From: an uncultured Ruminococcus sp.
GTDB lineage: Bacteria > Bacillota > Clostridia > Lachnospirales > Lachnospiraceae
DNA: 64,000 bases
Assembly: GCA_904377845.1 (NCBI GenBank)
Contig: CAJFGR010000021.1
Span: 1 to 64,000, forward strand
Reading direction: 5' to 3'
The position numbers were made by a program, and so were the translations under genes. Shown one piece after another: positions 1 through 8,045 of the stretch (within the stretch, counting starts at the first letter, position 1; the number at the start of each line of letters is the position of its first letter). The notes below the pieces were generated by a model. The model searched no databases. It saw only the letters and a program-made list of their open reading frames with translations, and was not told where the DNA came from.

Positions 1-390
1 GCCCGCAGATTGTGCATCAGATCAGACGTATTCGTTCGCTTTTCCAGGTGTTTCCAATCCTGAGACGGAACGATAAATGCTCATACAAACCGGTAGAAGC
101 CGGGACATACTTCCGAATAACCACGCCATACAGAGGGGAACTAAATCATCCTTTTTCTTGCCGGGAACCGTTTCCGGTTATAGAGATTTTGCGTATTGGG
201 CTGTAATAGGTAAAACGTCAAAAACGGACAGATACAGTTCATTTGCGGATTTAATCCTTGCGTTTGAAATTCAATTTTCGGGCTGGGAAAGAAAGCAGCC
301 GGGAGGCAGATACTTTATCAGTCCGGAAAATCGAAATTTATATTCATATTTTGCTGACCGCCACATATATTGTGTAAAGAGGTGGACAAG
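1..390. other. Leader region with no recognisable gene
   Basis: I cannot name a gene here. Short open frames cross the region (for example 12-206, and 77-472, which runs into spoIIIAA), but none has a good ribosome-binding site or a recognisable family signature. Bases 2-76 could be the last 24 codons of an upstream gene cut by the window edge, which I cannot confirm. The only supported element is the candidate sporulation promoter just before spoIIIAA. Confidence 0.4.
344..371 (+). promoter_or_regulatory. Candidate SigE promoter of the spoIIIA operon
   Basis: TCATATT (344-350) and CATATATT (364-371) are 13 bases apart. They resemble the SigE consensus (KMATATT, 13-14 bases, CATACANT) with one or two mismatches. 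spoIIIA is a mother-cell SigE operon in Bacillus, so the position fits. The predicted start near 378 leaves a very short leader, because the ribosome-binding site lies at about 376-385. That makes the call tentative. Confidence 0.5.
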
Positions 391-1347
391 ATGGAAAGAA
401 GTGATAGAAGAGAGAAAACAGGCAGATATGAACAGATATTGGGCATTCTTGCCAAAAGCATCAGAAAAGTGATAAGAGAAGAAACAGACAGTCTTGACGG
501 ACTGCAGGAGATACGCCTCCGGACAGGACAGCCCATACGGATTGTCCGCTGCAACAGGGAGAAGATACTGCCGACGGAGGCGGAACCCCATATTATTACA
601 AAAGAGGAATTGAGGGAGACGATGGACTATATAAGCCATTTCTCCCTCTATGCATATGAGAATGAACTTCGGCAGGGATTTCTGACTGTGGAGGGAGGGC
701 ACAGAGTAGGCGTGGCTGGAAAAGTGATCATGGAAAAAGACAGAGTAAAGAATATCCAATACATATCGTCAGTTAATATCAGAGTTTCCCATGAAGTAAT
801 CGGGTGTGCCGACAGTCTGCTTCCATATATCACAAAAAATATGCAGATATGTCATACATTGATTATTTCACCCCCGTGCTGCGGCAAGACCACATTAATC
901 CGGGATCTGATCCGCCAGATATCTGACGGAAACAAATATGTAAAAGGATGTTCCGTGGGAGTTGTCGATGAGCGTTCGGAGCTGGGCGGCTGTTATCTTG
1001 GAATTGCCCAGAATCATCTGGGATCAAGGACAGACATACTGGACTGCTGTCCCAAAGCGGAGGGAATGATTATGCTGATCCGCTCCATGGCTCCCCAGGT
1101 AATTGCGGTTGATGAAATCGGTACAAGCGAAGACATTCATGCGATAGAGTATGCGATGCAGTGCGGCTGCAAGCTGATTGCAAGCGTACATGGTCTTGAT
1201 ATGGACGAGGCCAAGAAGAAACCGGTTCTCGGAGAGATGATACGCAGAAGAATGTTTGAGCGGTATGTAGTGCTCGGGAACGGTGTGCATCCCGGAGAGA
1301 TCCGGGGAATCTATGATGAGCGGGGGAGTGTGCTGTGCAGAGAGTGA
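391..1347 (+). CDS. spoIIIAA: Stage III sporulation protein AA (ATPase)
   Basis: 318 aa cytoplasmic ATPase, first gene of the spoIIIA operon. By family knowledge it powers the SpoIIIA-SpoIIQ channel linking mother cell and forespore, and it resembles secretion ATPases. A P-loop (SPPCCGKTT) sits near residues 160-168, and a Walker B-like stretch (VIAVDEIGT) near 236. I start at ATG 391 because AAAGAGGTGG lies about 6 bases upstream; an in-frame TTG at 370 would add seven residues but lacks a good site. The end overlaps spoIIIAB by 13 bases, which suggests translational coupling. Gene order AA-AH supports the assignment. Confidence 0.95.
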   Translation: MERSDRREKTGRYEQILGILAKSIRKVIREETDSLDGLQEIRLRTGQPIRIVRCNREKILPTEAEPHIITKEELRETMDYISHFSLYAYENELRQGFLTVEGGHRVGVAGKVIMEKDRVKNIQYISSVNIRVSHEVIGCADSLLPYITKNMQICHTLIISPPCCGKTTLIRDLIRQISDGNKYVKGCSVGVVDERSELGGCYLGIAQNHLGSRTDILDCCPKAEGMIMLIRSMAPQVIAVDEIGTSEDIHAIEYAMQCGCKLIASVHGLDMDEAKKKPVLGEMIRRRMFERYVVLGNGVHPGEIRGIYDERGSVLCRE

Positions 1348-1853
1348 TAGGCGCTATTCTGATTCTGACGGCGACCAGTGGAGCAGGATATGTTTACTGC
1401 CGGGATCTGAAAACTTATCTTGGCAGAATGTTATACCTGAGATATATATTCAGCCTGATTAAGGGAGAGATCGGTTATACCCATGCTCCTCTGCCTGAAG
1501 TGTTCCGGGAAGTGGCCGGTCGTATAAAAAAACCGTACTGTATATGGCTTCTGGAAGCCGCAAATGATCTGGAGACGAGAGAAGAGACAGGATTTGCAAG
1601 AGTCTGGAACCGTTGTGTTGACCGGTATCTGAAGCCTCTGGAATTAAAGACGGAACATTCAATACTGATCAAAGAGCCCGGCACGTTTCTGGGCAGTCTG
1701 GAGAGAACCACATTAGATCATACTCTGCAGATGTACCTGAATCGTTTGGATCTGGAGATAGAGAAGATTCGGGAGGGACTTGCTGCCAAGATGAGGATAG
1801 GAAGATGTCTGGGGGTGATGAGCGGCATTTTTCTTATTGTAATCCTGATCTGA
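1335..1853 (+). CDS. spoIIIAB: Stage III sporulation protein AB
   Basis: 172 aa membrane protein of the SpoIIIA channel, resembling GspF-type inner-membrane platform proteins. A hydrophobic N-terminal segment (residues 3-20) and a C-terminal one (about 155-172) flank a soluble helical middle, as in the family. The start is GTG 1335, inside the end of spoIIIAA. spoIIIAC follows within 14 bases, so the genes form one transcript. Length and synteny match the family. Confidence 0.92.
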   Translation: MQRVIGAILILTATSGAGYVYCRDLKTYLGRMLYLRYIFSLIKGEIGYTHAPLPEVFREVAGRIKKPYCIWLLEAANDLETREETGFARVWNRCVDRYLKPLELKTEHSILIKEPGTFLGSLERTTLDHTLQMYLNRLDLEIEKIREGLAAKMRIGRCLGVMSGIFLIVILI

Positions 1854-1866
1854 GATGGGAGGAGAC

Positions 1867-2061
1867 ATGGACATTAATCTAATCTTTCGAATAGCGGCGG
1901 TAGGAATACTTGTATCCATCTTAAGTCAGGTATTAAAACACAGCGGAAGAGAGGAACAGGCTTTTCTGGCAAGCCTTGCAGGACTGATACTGGTTCTTAC
2001 ATGGGTTCTACCCTATATTTATGATCTGTTCCAGACCATCCGCAGATTGTTTGCATTGTAA
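1867..2061 (+). CDS. spoIIIAC: Stage III sporulation protein AC
   Basis: Small 64 aa, almost wholly hydrophobic protein with two predicted membrane helices, as usual for SpoIIIAC of the feeding-tube channel. An earlier in-frame ATG lies at 1855. I prefer ATG 1867, since GGGAGG sits just upstream and the resulting N terminus (MDINLIFRIA) fits the family. It lies between spoIIIAB and spoIIIAD. Confidence 0.9.
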   Translation: MDINLIFRIAAVGILVSILSQVLKHSGREEQAFLASLAGLILVLTWVLPYIYDLFQTIRRLFAL

Positions 2062-2160
2062 CGGATCAGGGATGAAGAATCCGGACAGATGCATTGGCCT
2101 TTAATAGCTTGTGGAGTATGGCAGATACCGGGAATTAAGAAAAAGGAGGAGGGGACAGAA

Positions 2161-2547
2161 TTGAGCATGATACAGGCGGGGCTTATCGGAGTGATCGGCG
2201 CAGTCCTGGCTATACAGCTGAAGGCCGGGCGAGCAGAGTACGGCATCTATGTCTGTGTAGCTGCAGGTGTGATTCTCTTTTCCATGATTGTAGACCGGCT
2301 CGGGATCTTCATACGGACAGTAGAGCAGATTACATCTTATATTAATCTGGATGCTGAATATCTGGCCACACTGTTTAAAATGATCGGCGTTACTTATATT
2401 GCCGAATTCTCAGCCGGTATCTGCAGGGACGCAGGGTATCAGACACTGGCCGGGCAGATAGAGATCTTCGGAAAGCTCACGATACTGGTAATGGGGCTGC
2501 CGGTACTCCTTGCACTGCTGCAGACGATACAGGAGTTCCTGTCATGA
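2161..2547 (+). CDS. spoIIIAD: Stage III sporulation protein AD
   Basis: 128 aa integral membrane protein of the SpoIIIA complex with about four hydrophobic segments. The open frame extends upstream to 2089, but the strong site AGGAGGAGGGG (2144-2153) points to TTG 2161, and the resulting length is typical. ATG 2167 is an alternative two codons later. The stop overlaps the spoIIIAE start (ATGA type, 2544-2547). Confidence 0.9.
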   Translation: MSMIQAGLIGVIGAVLAIQLKAGRAEYGIYVCVAAGVILFSMIVDRLGIFIRTVEQITSYINLDAEYLATLFKMIGVTYIAEFSAGICRDAGYQTLAGQIEIFGKLTILVMGLPVLLALLQTIQEFLS

Positions 2548-3719
2548 GAGGAAAGCCAGGGAGAATTCTGTTTACTATGCTTCTGGTCCTTCTTGTATTC
2601 GGACTGGGGACCAAAATTGTGGAGGCTTCAGAGAACGATGATATGCAGCAGAGTGATGACGTTCAGGAAGAAGTTCAGAATGCCCTTCTCTCGGAGTTCG
2701 ATTTCAGCGGAATCGAAAAAAGCCTGAACCGGATGTTCCCTCAGGAGAAGATTACCTTCAGTGAGGTTGTTTCTGCCCTGATGTCCGGAAATATGGAGGA
2801 GACAATCCGGATATTTCTAGGGTTTCTTGGCGATCAGGTGTTCTATGAATTTAACTATAACCGACAGAACCTTGTATACGTGCTGCTTGTAGCATTGACT
2901 GCCGCAGTGTTCAGCAATTTTGCCGGAGCGTTTAAGAGCAGACAGATATCCGATATCAGCTTTTACATTATGTATATGCTGCTGATTACATTATGCCTGA
3001 CTTCCTTTCGGACGTCCGCAGTGGGACTGGAGGAAAAACTGTCCATGCTCGTGGATTTTATGCGGGTGCTCTGCCCAAGCTATTTCCTCGCAGTAGCATT
3101 TGCTTCCGGAAGCGTGACTTCCATTTTTTTTTATAATGTGATTCTCTTCCTGATTTATGTAGTGGAACTGGTGATTGTACGTTTTTTGCTTCCTGTTGTC
3201 AATATTTACATTATGGTTCTGGTGCTCGGCAATCTGACCGGGGAAGATTTTCTGTCGGAATTTGCAGGCCTGATCAGGAAGATTGTGACGTGGACACTGA
3301 AAACACTTCTGATCTGTGTAGTCAGTGTGAATGTAATACAGGGGCTGCTTGCCCCTGCGATCGATGCGGTTAAGAGGAGTGCCCTTACACGTACCGCTGA
3401 GGCGCTTCCGTGGGTGGGAAATGCCGTTGGCGGAGCTGCCGAGATTGTTCTGGGAACGGCGGTTCTTATTAAAAACGGGATCGGAATGGCCGGTGCCGTG
3501 ATCTCGGTTGCTATTTGTGCAGTACCGATTCTGCAGATGCTGATTATGGCGTTTATGTATAAGCTTGCGGCTGCTCTTGTTCAGCCGGTATCCGATAAAA
3601 GGATTACCGCCTGTATCAGTGGAGTAAGTGAAGGGTACGAAATTATGGTCAGGATAATTTTTACAACAGGTATGCTTTTCCTGCTGACCGTTGCGATCGT
3701 AGCGGCATCCACTTCCTGA
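2544..3719 (+). CDS. spoIIIAE: Stage III sporulation protein AE
   Basis: 391 aa polytopic membrane protein, the largest membrane component of the SpoIIIA channel. It begins with a signal-like hydrophobic stretch (residues 8-28, ending near EASEND), then an acidic segment of about 60 residues, then at least six hydrophobic helices. ATG 2544 overlaps the end of spoIIIAD, indicating coupling. A large antisense open frame across this gene is a shadow. Confidence 0.93.
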   Translation: MRGKPGRILFTMLLVLLVFGLGTKIVEASENDDMQQSDDVQEEVQNALLSEFDFSGIEKSLNRMFPQEKITFSEVVSALMSGNMEETIRIFLGFLGDQVFYEFNYNRQNLVYVLLVALTAAVFSNFAGAFKSRQISDISFYIMYMLLITLCLTSFRTSAVGLEEKLSMLVDFMRVLCPSYFLAVAFASGSVTSIFFYNVILFLIYVVELVIVRFLLPVVNIYIMVLVLGNLTGEDFLSEFAGLIRKIVTWTLKTLLICVVSVNVIQGLLAPAIDAVKRSALTRTAEALPWVGNAVGGAAEIVLGTAVLIKNGIGMAGAVISVAICAVPILQMLIMAFMYKLAAALVQPVSDKRITACISGVSEGYEIMVRIIFTTGMLFLLTVAIVAASTS

Positions 3720-3734
3720 GGAAAGGGGGCTCTT

Positions 3735-4118
3735 ATGTTTCAGCAGATTTACGGATGGATACAGAACATTACGGTATATCTGATTGTCACGGCGGCCGTG
3801 CTGTATGCAGTACCGGGGAAGGATTACGGGAAATATATAAAATTCTTTACAGGCCTGATACTGATCCTTCTCCTCGCGACACCGGTTTTGAGCCTGACCG
3901 GTATGAAAGGAACGTTCAAGGATATATACAAAAGCAGCGAATATGAACTTCAAAAAAGAGATATCGAGAATGTGGAGGAACTTTACAGAAATTCGGGACT
4001 GGCAGATTATATATCCGGCGGAGAGAGCGGGCAAGAAACGGGTGAAACAGAAGATGCAGAAAGAATGCATGGGACAGGACAGATCAGTGTGGGGGAGATA
4101 GAGATTGGAGAAAAATAA
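3735..4118 (+). CDS. spoIIIAF: Stage III sporulation protein AF
   Basis: 127 aa protein with two N-terminal membrane helices (about residues 10-28 and 35-55) and a soluble, charged C-terminal domain rich in Glu and Gly. In the family this ring-building-like domain faces the intermembrane space. AAAGGGGG precedes ATG 3735. The last 14 bases overlap spoIIIAG. The C-terminal half is shorter than in Bacillus, which is common in clostridia. Confidence 0.88.
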   Translation: MFQQIYGWIQNITVYLIVTAAVLYAVPGKDYGKYIKFFTGLILILLLATPVLSLTGMKGTFKDIYKSSEYELQKRDIENVEELYRNSGLADYISGGESGQETGETEDAERMHGTGQISVGEIEIGEK

Positions 4119-4701
4119 ATGGAAGGAATGGTTTTCAGATCTGCGGTCAGGGAAGAAAATTCCGAAGAAAAACCATCTTCTTATCCTGTTTCTGACAGGC
4201 CTGCTTCTTTTTATCGCCGTAGTACCGTTTCCCTCTCCAGAAAAAGATGAAAGCGAAAATGAAACTTCCATATCCGCAGGAAGCGTTTCAGAAACGGATA
4301 TGGGGGAATATGAGACATATCTGGAGAAAAAGACAGCTGATATTCTGAGACAGGTGGATGGTGTCGGTGAAGTGACTGTTATGATCACCCTGAAATCAGG
4401 CGGGCAGAAGATTATTGAAAAAGACCAGTCCAGCACATCCCAGACTACAGAGGAATCCGACAGCGCCGGCGGCGTCCGCACTGTAGAGGATACCGTTTCG
4501 GATAAAACAAGCATCTATGAACAGCAGTCGGACGGTTCGTCAGTTCCTTATGTGAGTAAAGAATTGTCACCGGAGGTGGAAGGCGTTGTTGTAATTGCAG
4601 ACGGAGGCGACAATGCTGTGACGGCCAAAAGTATAACCGAGGCGGTTCAGGCATTATTCGGCGTAGAAGCGCATAAGATTAAAATAATGAAACGGGCCTG
4701 A
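4105..4701 (+). CDS. spoIIIAG: Stage III sporulation protein AG
   Basis: 198 aa protein with one membrane helix near residues 24-40 and a soluble domain. SpoIIIAG forms the large ring of the forespore channel. The later part (residues about 75-198) holds the ring-building-motif type sequence ending in a family-typical segment (VVVIADGGDNA). The acidic, Ser/Thr-rich insertion near residues 110-150 fits the beta-triangle insertion region. It starts at TTG 4105 after GGGGGAG, overlapping spoIIIAF. Confidence 0.9.
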   Translation: MEKNKWKEWFSDLRSGKKIPKKNHLLILFLTGLLLFIAVVPFPSPEKDESENETSISAGSVSETDMGEYETYLEKKTADILRQVDGVGEVTVMITLKSGGQKIIEKDQSSTSQTTEESDSAGGVRTVEDTVSDKTSIYEQQSDGSSVPYVSKELSPEVEGVVVIADGGDNAVTAKSITEAVQALFGVEAHKIKIMKRA

Positions 4702-4724
4702 TACATAAAAGGAGGATGGAGAAA

Positions 4725-5336
4725 GTGAAACGGCTGTTGAAAAAAAATCAGATTATTATCGCGACATTGGCGGTGATGATCGCTATTGCCGGATACCTGA
4801 ATTATTCCGGCATACTGTTCGGAGAAAACGAGGATGGTACGGCAGAGGCAAATGCGGATCTGGCAAATCAGGAACTTCTGGATATCTCGGAAGATGATAT
4901 CGAAAGTTCTACCGAAGATATCGAAAGCAATGATTCGGATGTGGAAGGGACGCCCGGCGAGGCGGTTCTGACAAGCGGCTCTGCTGAGACTACAGTGGCA
5001 CAGGCAAAGGTGACAAGAGAACAGGTGAGAGCCGAGAATAAAGAGACCCTTCAGGGAATCATTGATAATAAAAATCTGAGCGATGCAGAAAAGCAAAGTG
5101 CGGTTGACCAGCTCGTGCAGATGACAGAGATCGCCGAACAGGAGGCGGCGATCGAAACACTGATGGCCTCAAAAGGATTTTCAGAATCTGTCGTCAGTCT
5201 GGATGCCGATTCGGCAGACGTAGTGGTAAAAGCAGATGAACTTACGGACGCAAACCGGGCACAGATCGAAGATATTGTCACACGAAAGACGGAGATAGCC
5301 CCGGAAAATATTGTGATTACGCCGATCCGTGAGTGA
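4725..5336 (+). CDS. spoIIIAH: Stage III sporulation protein AH
   Basis: 203 aa single-pass protein. A positively charged N terminus and a membrane helix (about residues 9-28) precede an acidic linker and a C-terminal YscJ/FliF-like domain that, in the family, binds SpoIIQ from the forespore. AAGGAGG (4709-4715) is one base from ATG 4716 but nine bases from GTG 4725, so I take GTG 4725. Last gene of the operon. Confidence 0.9.
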   Translation: MKRLLKKNQIIIATLAVMIAIAGYLNYSGILFGENEDGTAEANADLANQELLDISEDDIESSTEDIESNDSDVEGTPGEAVLTSGSAETTVAQAKVTREQVRAENKETLQGIIDNKNLSDAEKQSAVDQLVQMTEIAEQEAAIETLMASKGFSESVVSLDADSADVVVKADELTDANRAQIEDIVTRKTEIAPENIVITPIRE

Positions 5337-5369
5337 GATATTTATGCAGTGTGTACTGGAAATTTTGTA

Positions 5370-5398
5370 TTGCACGTGATATAAAAAACGAGTATAAT
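5370..5398 (+). promoter_or_regulatory. SigA-type promoter of prfC
   Basis: TTGCAC (5370-5375) and TATAAT (5393-5398) are separated by 17 bases. A near-perfect inverted repeat, 5401-5407 against 5412-5418, overlaps the expected start site and could be an operator. Confidence 0.8.
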
Positions 5399-5421
5399 AG
5401 CGTCGGTATATATCGACGGCG

Positions 5422-5450
5422 GAGAATCCTGCTGTGCGGGATTCTCTTTT
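5422..5450 (+). terminator. Hairpin with T-run between promoter and prfC
   Basis: GAGAATCC (5422-5429) pairs with GGATTCTC (5439-5446), followed by TTTT. It may end the spoIIIA transcript, but it also lies inside the leader of any transcript starting at the prfC promoter, so it may attenuate prfC. Confidence 0.6.
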
Positions 5451-5481
5451 ATGCTGCTTACAATAGAAACAGGGGTAAATT

Positions 5482-7074
5482 ATGTCTGATATTAGAAACG
5501 AAATAAAAAAGAGAAGAACATTCGCCATTATCTCTCATCCGGATGCAGGTAAGACTACTCTTACAGAGAAATTCCTTCTCTACGGAGGCGTCATCAATAC
5601 AGCAGGTTCGGTAAAGGGAAAAGCGACGGCAAAGCACGCAGTGTCTGACTGGATGGAGATTGAAAAGGAGAGAGGTATCTCAGTGACATCTTCGGTTCTG
5701 CAGTTTAATTATGGCGGATACTGTATTAATATTCTGGACACGCCCGGACATCAGGATTTCTCGGAGGATACTTACCGTACTCTTATGGCTGCGGATTCGG
5801 CGGTTATGGTGATCGATGCGTCAAAAGGCGTGGAGGCACAGACGAGAAAACTTTTCAAAGTTTGTGCTATGAGACACATTCCTATTTTTACTTTTATTAA
5901 CAAAATGGACAGAGATGCGAAGGATACTTTTGACCTTCTGGACGATATTGAAAAAGAACTGGGAATTCCGACCTGCCCTGTTAACTGGCCGATCGGATCA
6001 GGAAAAGCATTTAAAGGCGTCTATGACCGACAGGAAAAGGAAGTAGATATTTTCTCGGATACAAGAAAAGGCACTTCCATGGGAGAGGTAAAGAAGGTTT
6101 CCATTAATAATCCGGAGGTGGACTGGCTGATCGGAACAGAGGCTAAAGTTACATTGGAGGAGGAAATCGAGCTGCTGGACGGAGCATCGGCGGAATTTGA
6201 TCAGAAGCTCGTGGATGAGGGGAAACTTTCCCCGGTATTTTTCGGCTCTGCGCTGACAAATTTCGGTGTTGAAACATTCCTTCGCCATTTCCTGAAGATG
6301 ACCACATCTCCGCTGCCGCGCAGATCGGATCACGGGGAGATCGATCCTATGACAGAGGAGAGTTTTTCGGCATTTGTATTTAAAATTCAGGCGAACATGA
6401 ATAAAGCGCACCGGGACAGAATTGCATTCATGCGCATCTGTTCCGGTGAGTTCGATGCCGGAATGACTGTATACCATGTTCAGGGCGGAAAGGATGTCAG
6501 GCTGTCCCAGCCTCAGCAGATGATGGCAAGCGAAAGAAAGATTATTGATAAGGCTTATGCGGGAGACGTGATTGGAGTATTTGACCCCGGCATATTCTCC
6601 ATCGGTGATACGCTGACAACATCAAAGGAAAAGTTCGCCTATGAGGGAATTCCTACTTTTGCTCCCGAGCACTTTGCAAGAGTCCGGCAGGTGGACACAA
6701 TGAAGCGTAAACAGTTCGTAAAAGGAATCAATCAGATCGCACAGGAAGGTGCAATCCAGATTTTTCAGGAGTACAATACCGGTATGGAAGAGATTATCGT
6801 AGGTGTTGTGGGTGTCCTGCAGTTCGATGTACTGAAATATCGTCTGAAAAACGAGTATAACGTGGAGATTATTCTGGAGAATCTTCCGTACGAGCATATC
6901 CGCTGGATCGAGAATGAGAATATTGATCTTGATCATGTCAGCGGTACCTCGGATATGAAGAAGATCAAAGACTTAAAAGACCGGCCGCTGCTGCTGTTTG
7001 TTCACGAATGGAGCATCCGCATGACGCAGGAAAGAAACGAAGGACTGATCCTCTCGGAATTCGGACGTTCCTAG
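5482..7074 (+). CDS. prfC: Peptide chain release factor 3
   Basis: 530 aa translational GTPase that recycles RF1/RF2 from the ribosome after termination. The G1 motif (SHPDAGKTT, residues 18-26), G3 (DTPGHQDF, near 86) and G4 (NKMD, near 140) are intact, and overall length is that of RF3. ATG 5482 lies downstream of its own promoter and leader hairpin, so it is transcribed separately from the spoIIIA operon. Elongation-factor-like relatives are excluded by the RF3-type N terminus and length. Confidence 0.95.
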   Translation: MSDIRNEIKKRRTFAIISHPDAGKTTLTEKFLLYGGVINTAGSVKGKATAKHAVSDWMEIEKERGISVTSSVLQFNYGGYCINILDTPGHQDFSEDTYRTLMAADSAVMVIDASKGVEAQTRKLFKVCAMRHIPIFTFINKMDRDAKDTFDLLDDIEKELGIPTCPVNWPIGSGKAFKGVYDRQEKEVDIFSDTRKGTSMGEVKKVSINNPEVDWLIGTEAKVTLEEEIELLDGASAEFDQKLVDEGKLSPVFFGSALTNFGVETFLRHFLKMTTSPLPRRSDHGEIDPMTEESFSAFVFKIQANMNKAHRDRIAFMRICSGEFDAGMTVYHVQGGKDVRLSQPQQMMASERKIIDKAYAGDVIGVFDPGIFSIGDTLTTSKEKFAYEGIPTFAPEHFARVRQVDTMKRKQFVKGINQIAQEGAIQIFQEYNTGMEEIIVGVVGVLQFDVLKYRLKNEYNVEIILENLPYEHIRWIENENIDLDHVSGTSDMKKIKDLKDRPLLLFVHEWSIRMTQERNEGLILSEFGRS

Positions 7075-7085
7075 AAGGTTTCCCT

Positions 7086-7113
7086 TTGCAAACCGAGTGA
7101 TCTTTGCTATAAT
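7086..7113 (+). promoter_or_regulatory. SigA-type promoter of the Asp23-family gene
   Basis: TTGCAA (7086-7091), 16 bases, TATAAT (7108-7113), starting immediately after the prfC stop. GGGAGG at 7136-7141 serves the next gene. Confidence 0.75.
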
Positions 7114-7149
7114 GAGTGAAGAGATTAGACAAAACGGGAGGTTTTGAAG

Positions 7150-7533
7150 ATGGCTAAGGACGAAAAGAACACTTATACGATACAGAACGAGGCAAGTCTC
7201 GGCGAAGTGAAGATTGCCGATGAAGTAGTTGCCATTATTGCAGCGCTGGCAGCTACGGAAGTAGAGGGAGTCGCTTCCATGGCCGGAAATATTACGAACG
7301 AAGTAATCGGAAAGCTTGGAATCAAGAATCTTTCCAAAGGCGTAAAAGTAGATGTCCTCGAGGGTGTGGTAACTGTATCGCTTGCACTGAATATTAAATA
7401 TAATTACAGTATTGTAGATGTGACAGGAAAGGTTCAGGAGAAAGTCAAAAACGCCGTAGAGAATATGACAGGGCTTGAGGTTGCTGACGTCAACATCAAA
7501 GTGGCCGGAGTCGAGATGGAGAAACAGGACTGA
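7150..7533 (+). CDS. Asp23/Gls24 family envelope stress protein
   Basis: 127 aa cytoplasmic protein of the Asp23 (DUF322) family, usually encoded before nusB in clostridia. The core features GEVKIADEVV near residue 15 and VEGVASMAG near residue 38 are visible. Members are membrane-associated and linked to alkaline or cell-wall stress, but the molecular role is unclear. I choose ATG 7150, eight bases after GGGAGG, over TTG 7144. Confidence 0.88.
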   Translation: MAKDEKNTYTIQNEASLGEVKIADEVVAIIAALAATEVEGVASMAGNITNEVIGKLGIKNLSKGVKVDVLEGVVTVSLALNIKYNYSIVDVTGKVQEKVKNAVENMTGLEVADVNIKVAGVEMEKQD

Positions 7534-7549
7534 TCCGTTTGGGGTGTTA

Positions 7550-7579
7550 TTGCAAATTAAGCACCCGGTGTTGTATAAT
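7550..7579 (+). promoter_or_regulatory. SigA-type promoter of nusB
   Basis: TTGCAA (7550-7555), 18 bases, TATAAT (7574-7579). The expected transcription start near 7585-7587 falls inside the first arm of the next hairpin. Confidence 0.7.
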
Positions 7580-7582
7580 AGA

Positions 7583-7605
7583 GGATGTCGCAAGACATCC
7601 TTTTT
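7583..7605 (+). terminator. Intrinsic terminator of the Asp23-family gene
   Basis: GGATGTC, loop GCAA, GACATCC, then TTTTT. A seven-base stem with a GNRA-type loop. It follows the Asp23-family gene but also follows the nusB promoter, so the two elements overlap. Confidence 0.75.
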
Positions 7606-7635
7606 CTATAGTTAAGACAGAAGGAGAAAATTAGT

Positions 7636-8043
7636 ATGACAAGATCAGAGCTGAGAGAGCATATATTTAAAATGCTTTTCCAGATTGAGTTTAACGATGA
7701 GACAGATATGCAGGAGCATCTTCAGTACTATCTGGAGACACTGGAAGGAGCAAAAGACCAGGACAAAGCGTACATACAGCAGAAATACAGGGCTGTCAAT
7801 TCACATACGGAAGAGATTGACAAGCTGCTGAACGAGGCTGCTAAAGGATGGAAGACTACAAGAATGGGGAAAGTTGATCTGACGATTCTGCGTCTGGCAG
7901 TTTATGAGATGAAGTGGGATGAAGACGTGCCGGAGAGAGTTGCCATCAATGAGGCTGTGGAACTGGCAAAGCGGTTCGGAGGAGAAAACAGTGCATCCTT
8001 TGTAAACGGAGTCCTCGGAAAACTGGCGAAACAGGAGTCCTGA
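7636..8043 (+). CDS. nusB: Transcription antitermination factor NusB
   Basis: 135 aa all-helical RNA-binding protein that acts with NusE/S10 on ribosomal RNA antitermination. The N-terminal pattern (SELREHIFKMLFQ) and the C-terminal VAINEAVELAKRFG and SFVNGVLGKL motifs are characteristic. AGAAGGAG precedes ATG 7636. xseA begins two bases after the stop, so nusB probably heads a transcript running on through xseA, xseB, ispA and dxs. Confidence 0.95.
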   Translation: MTRSELREHIFKMLFQIEFNDETDMQEHLQYYLETLEGAKDQDKAYIQQKYRAVNSHTEEIDKLLNEAAKGWKTTRMGKVDLTILRLAVYEMKWDEDVPERVAINEAVELAKRFGGENSASFVNGVLGKLAKQES

Positions 8044-8045
8044 AA

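Noticed and set aside
77-472. 131-codon open frame before and into spoIIIAA
   Set aside because: No ribosome-binding site or family signature, and it overlaps the spoIIIAA start in another frame.
2991-4514. 507-codon open frame on the - strand across spoIIIAE-AG
   Set aside because: Antisense to well-supported genes, His/Ser-rich shadow composition, and no recognisable domain.
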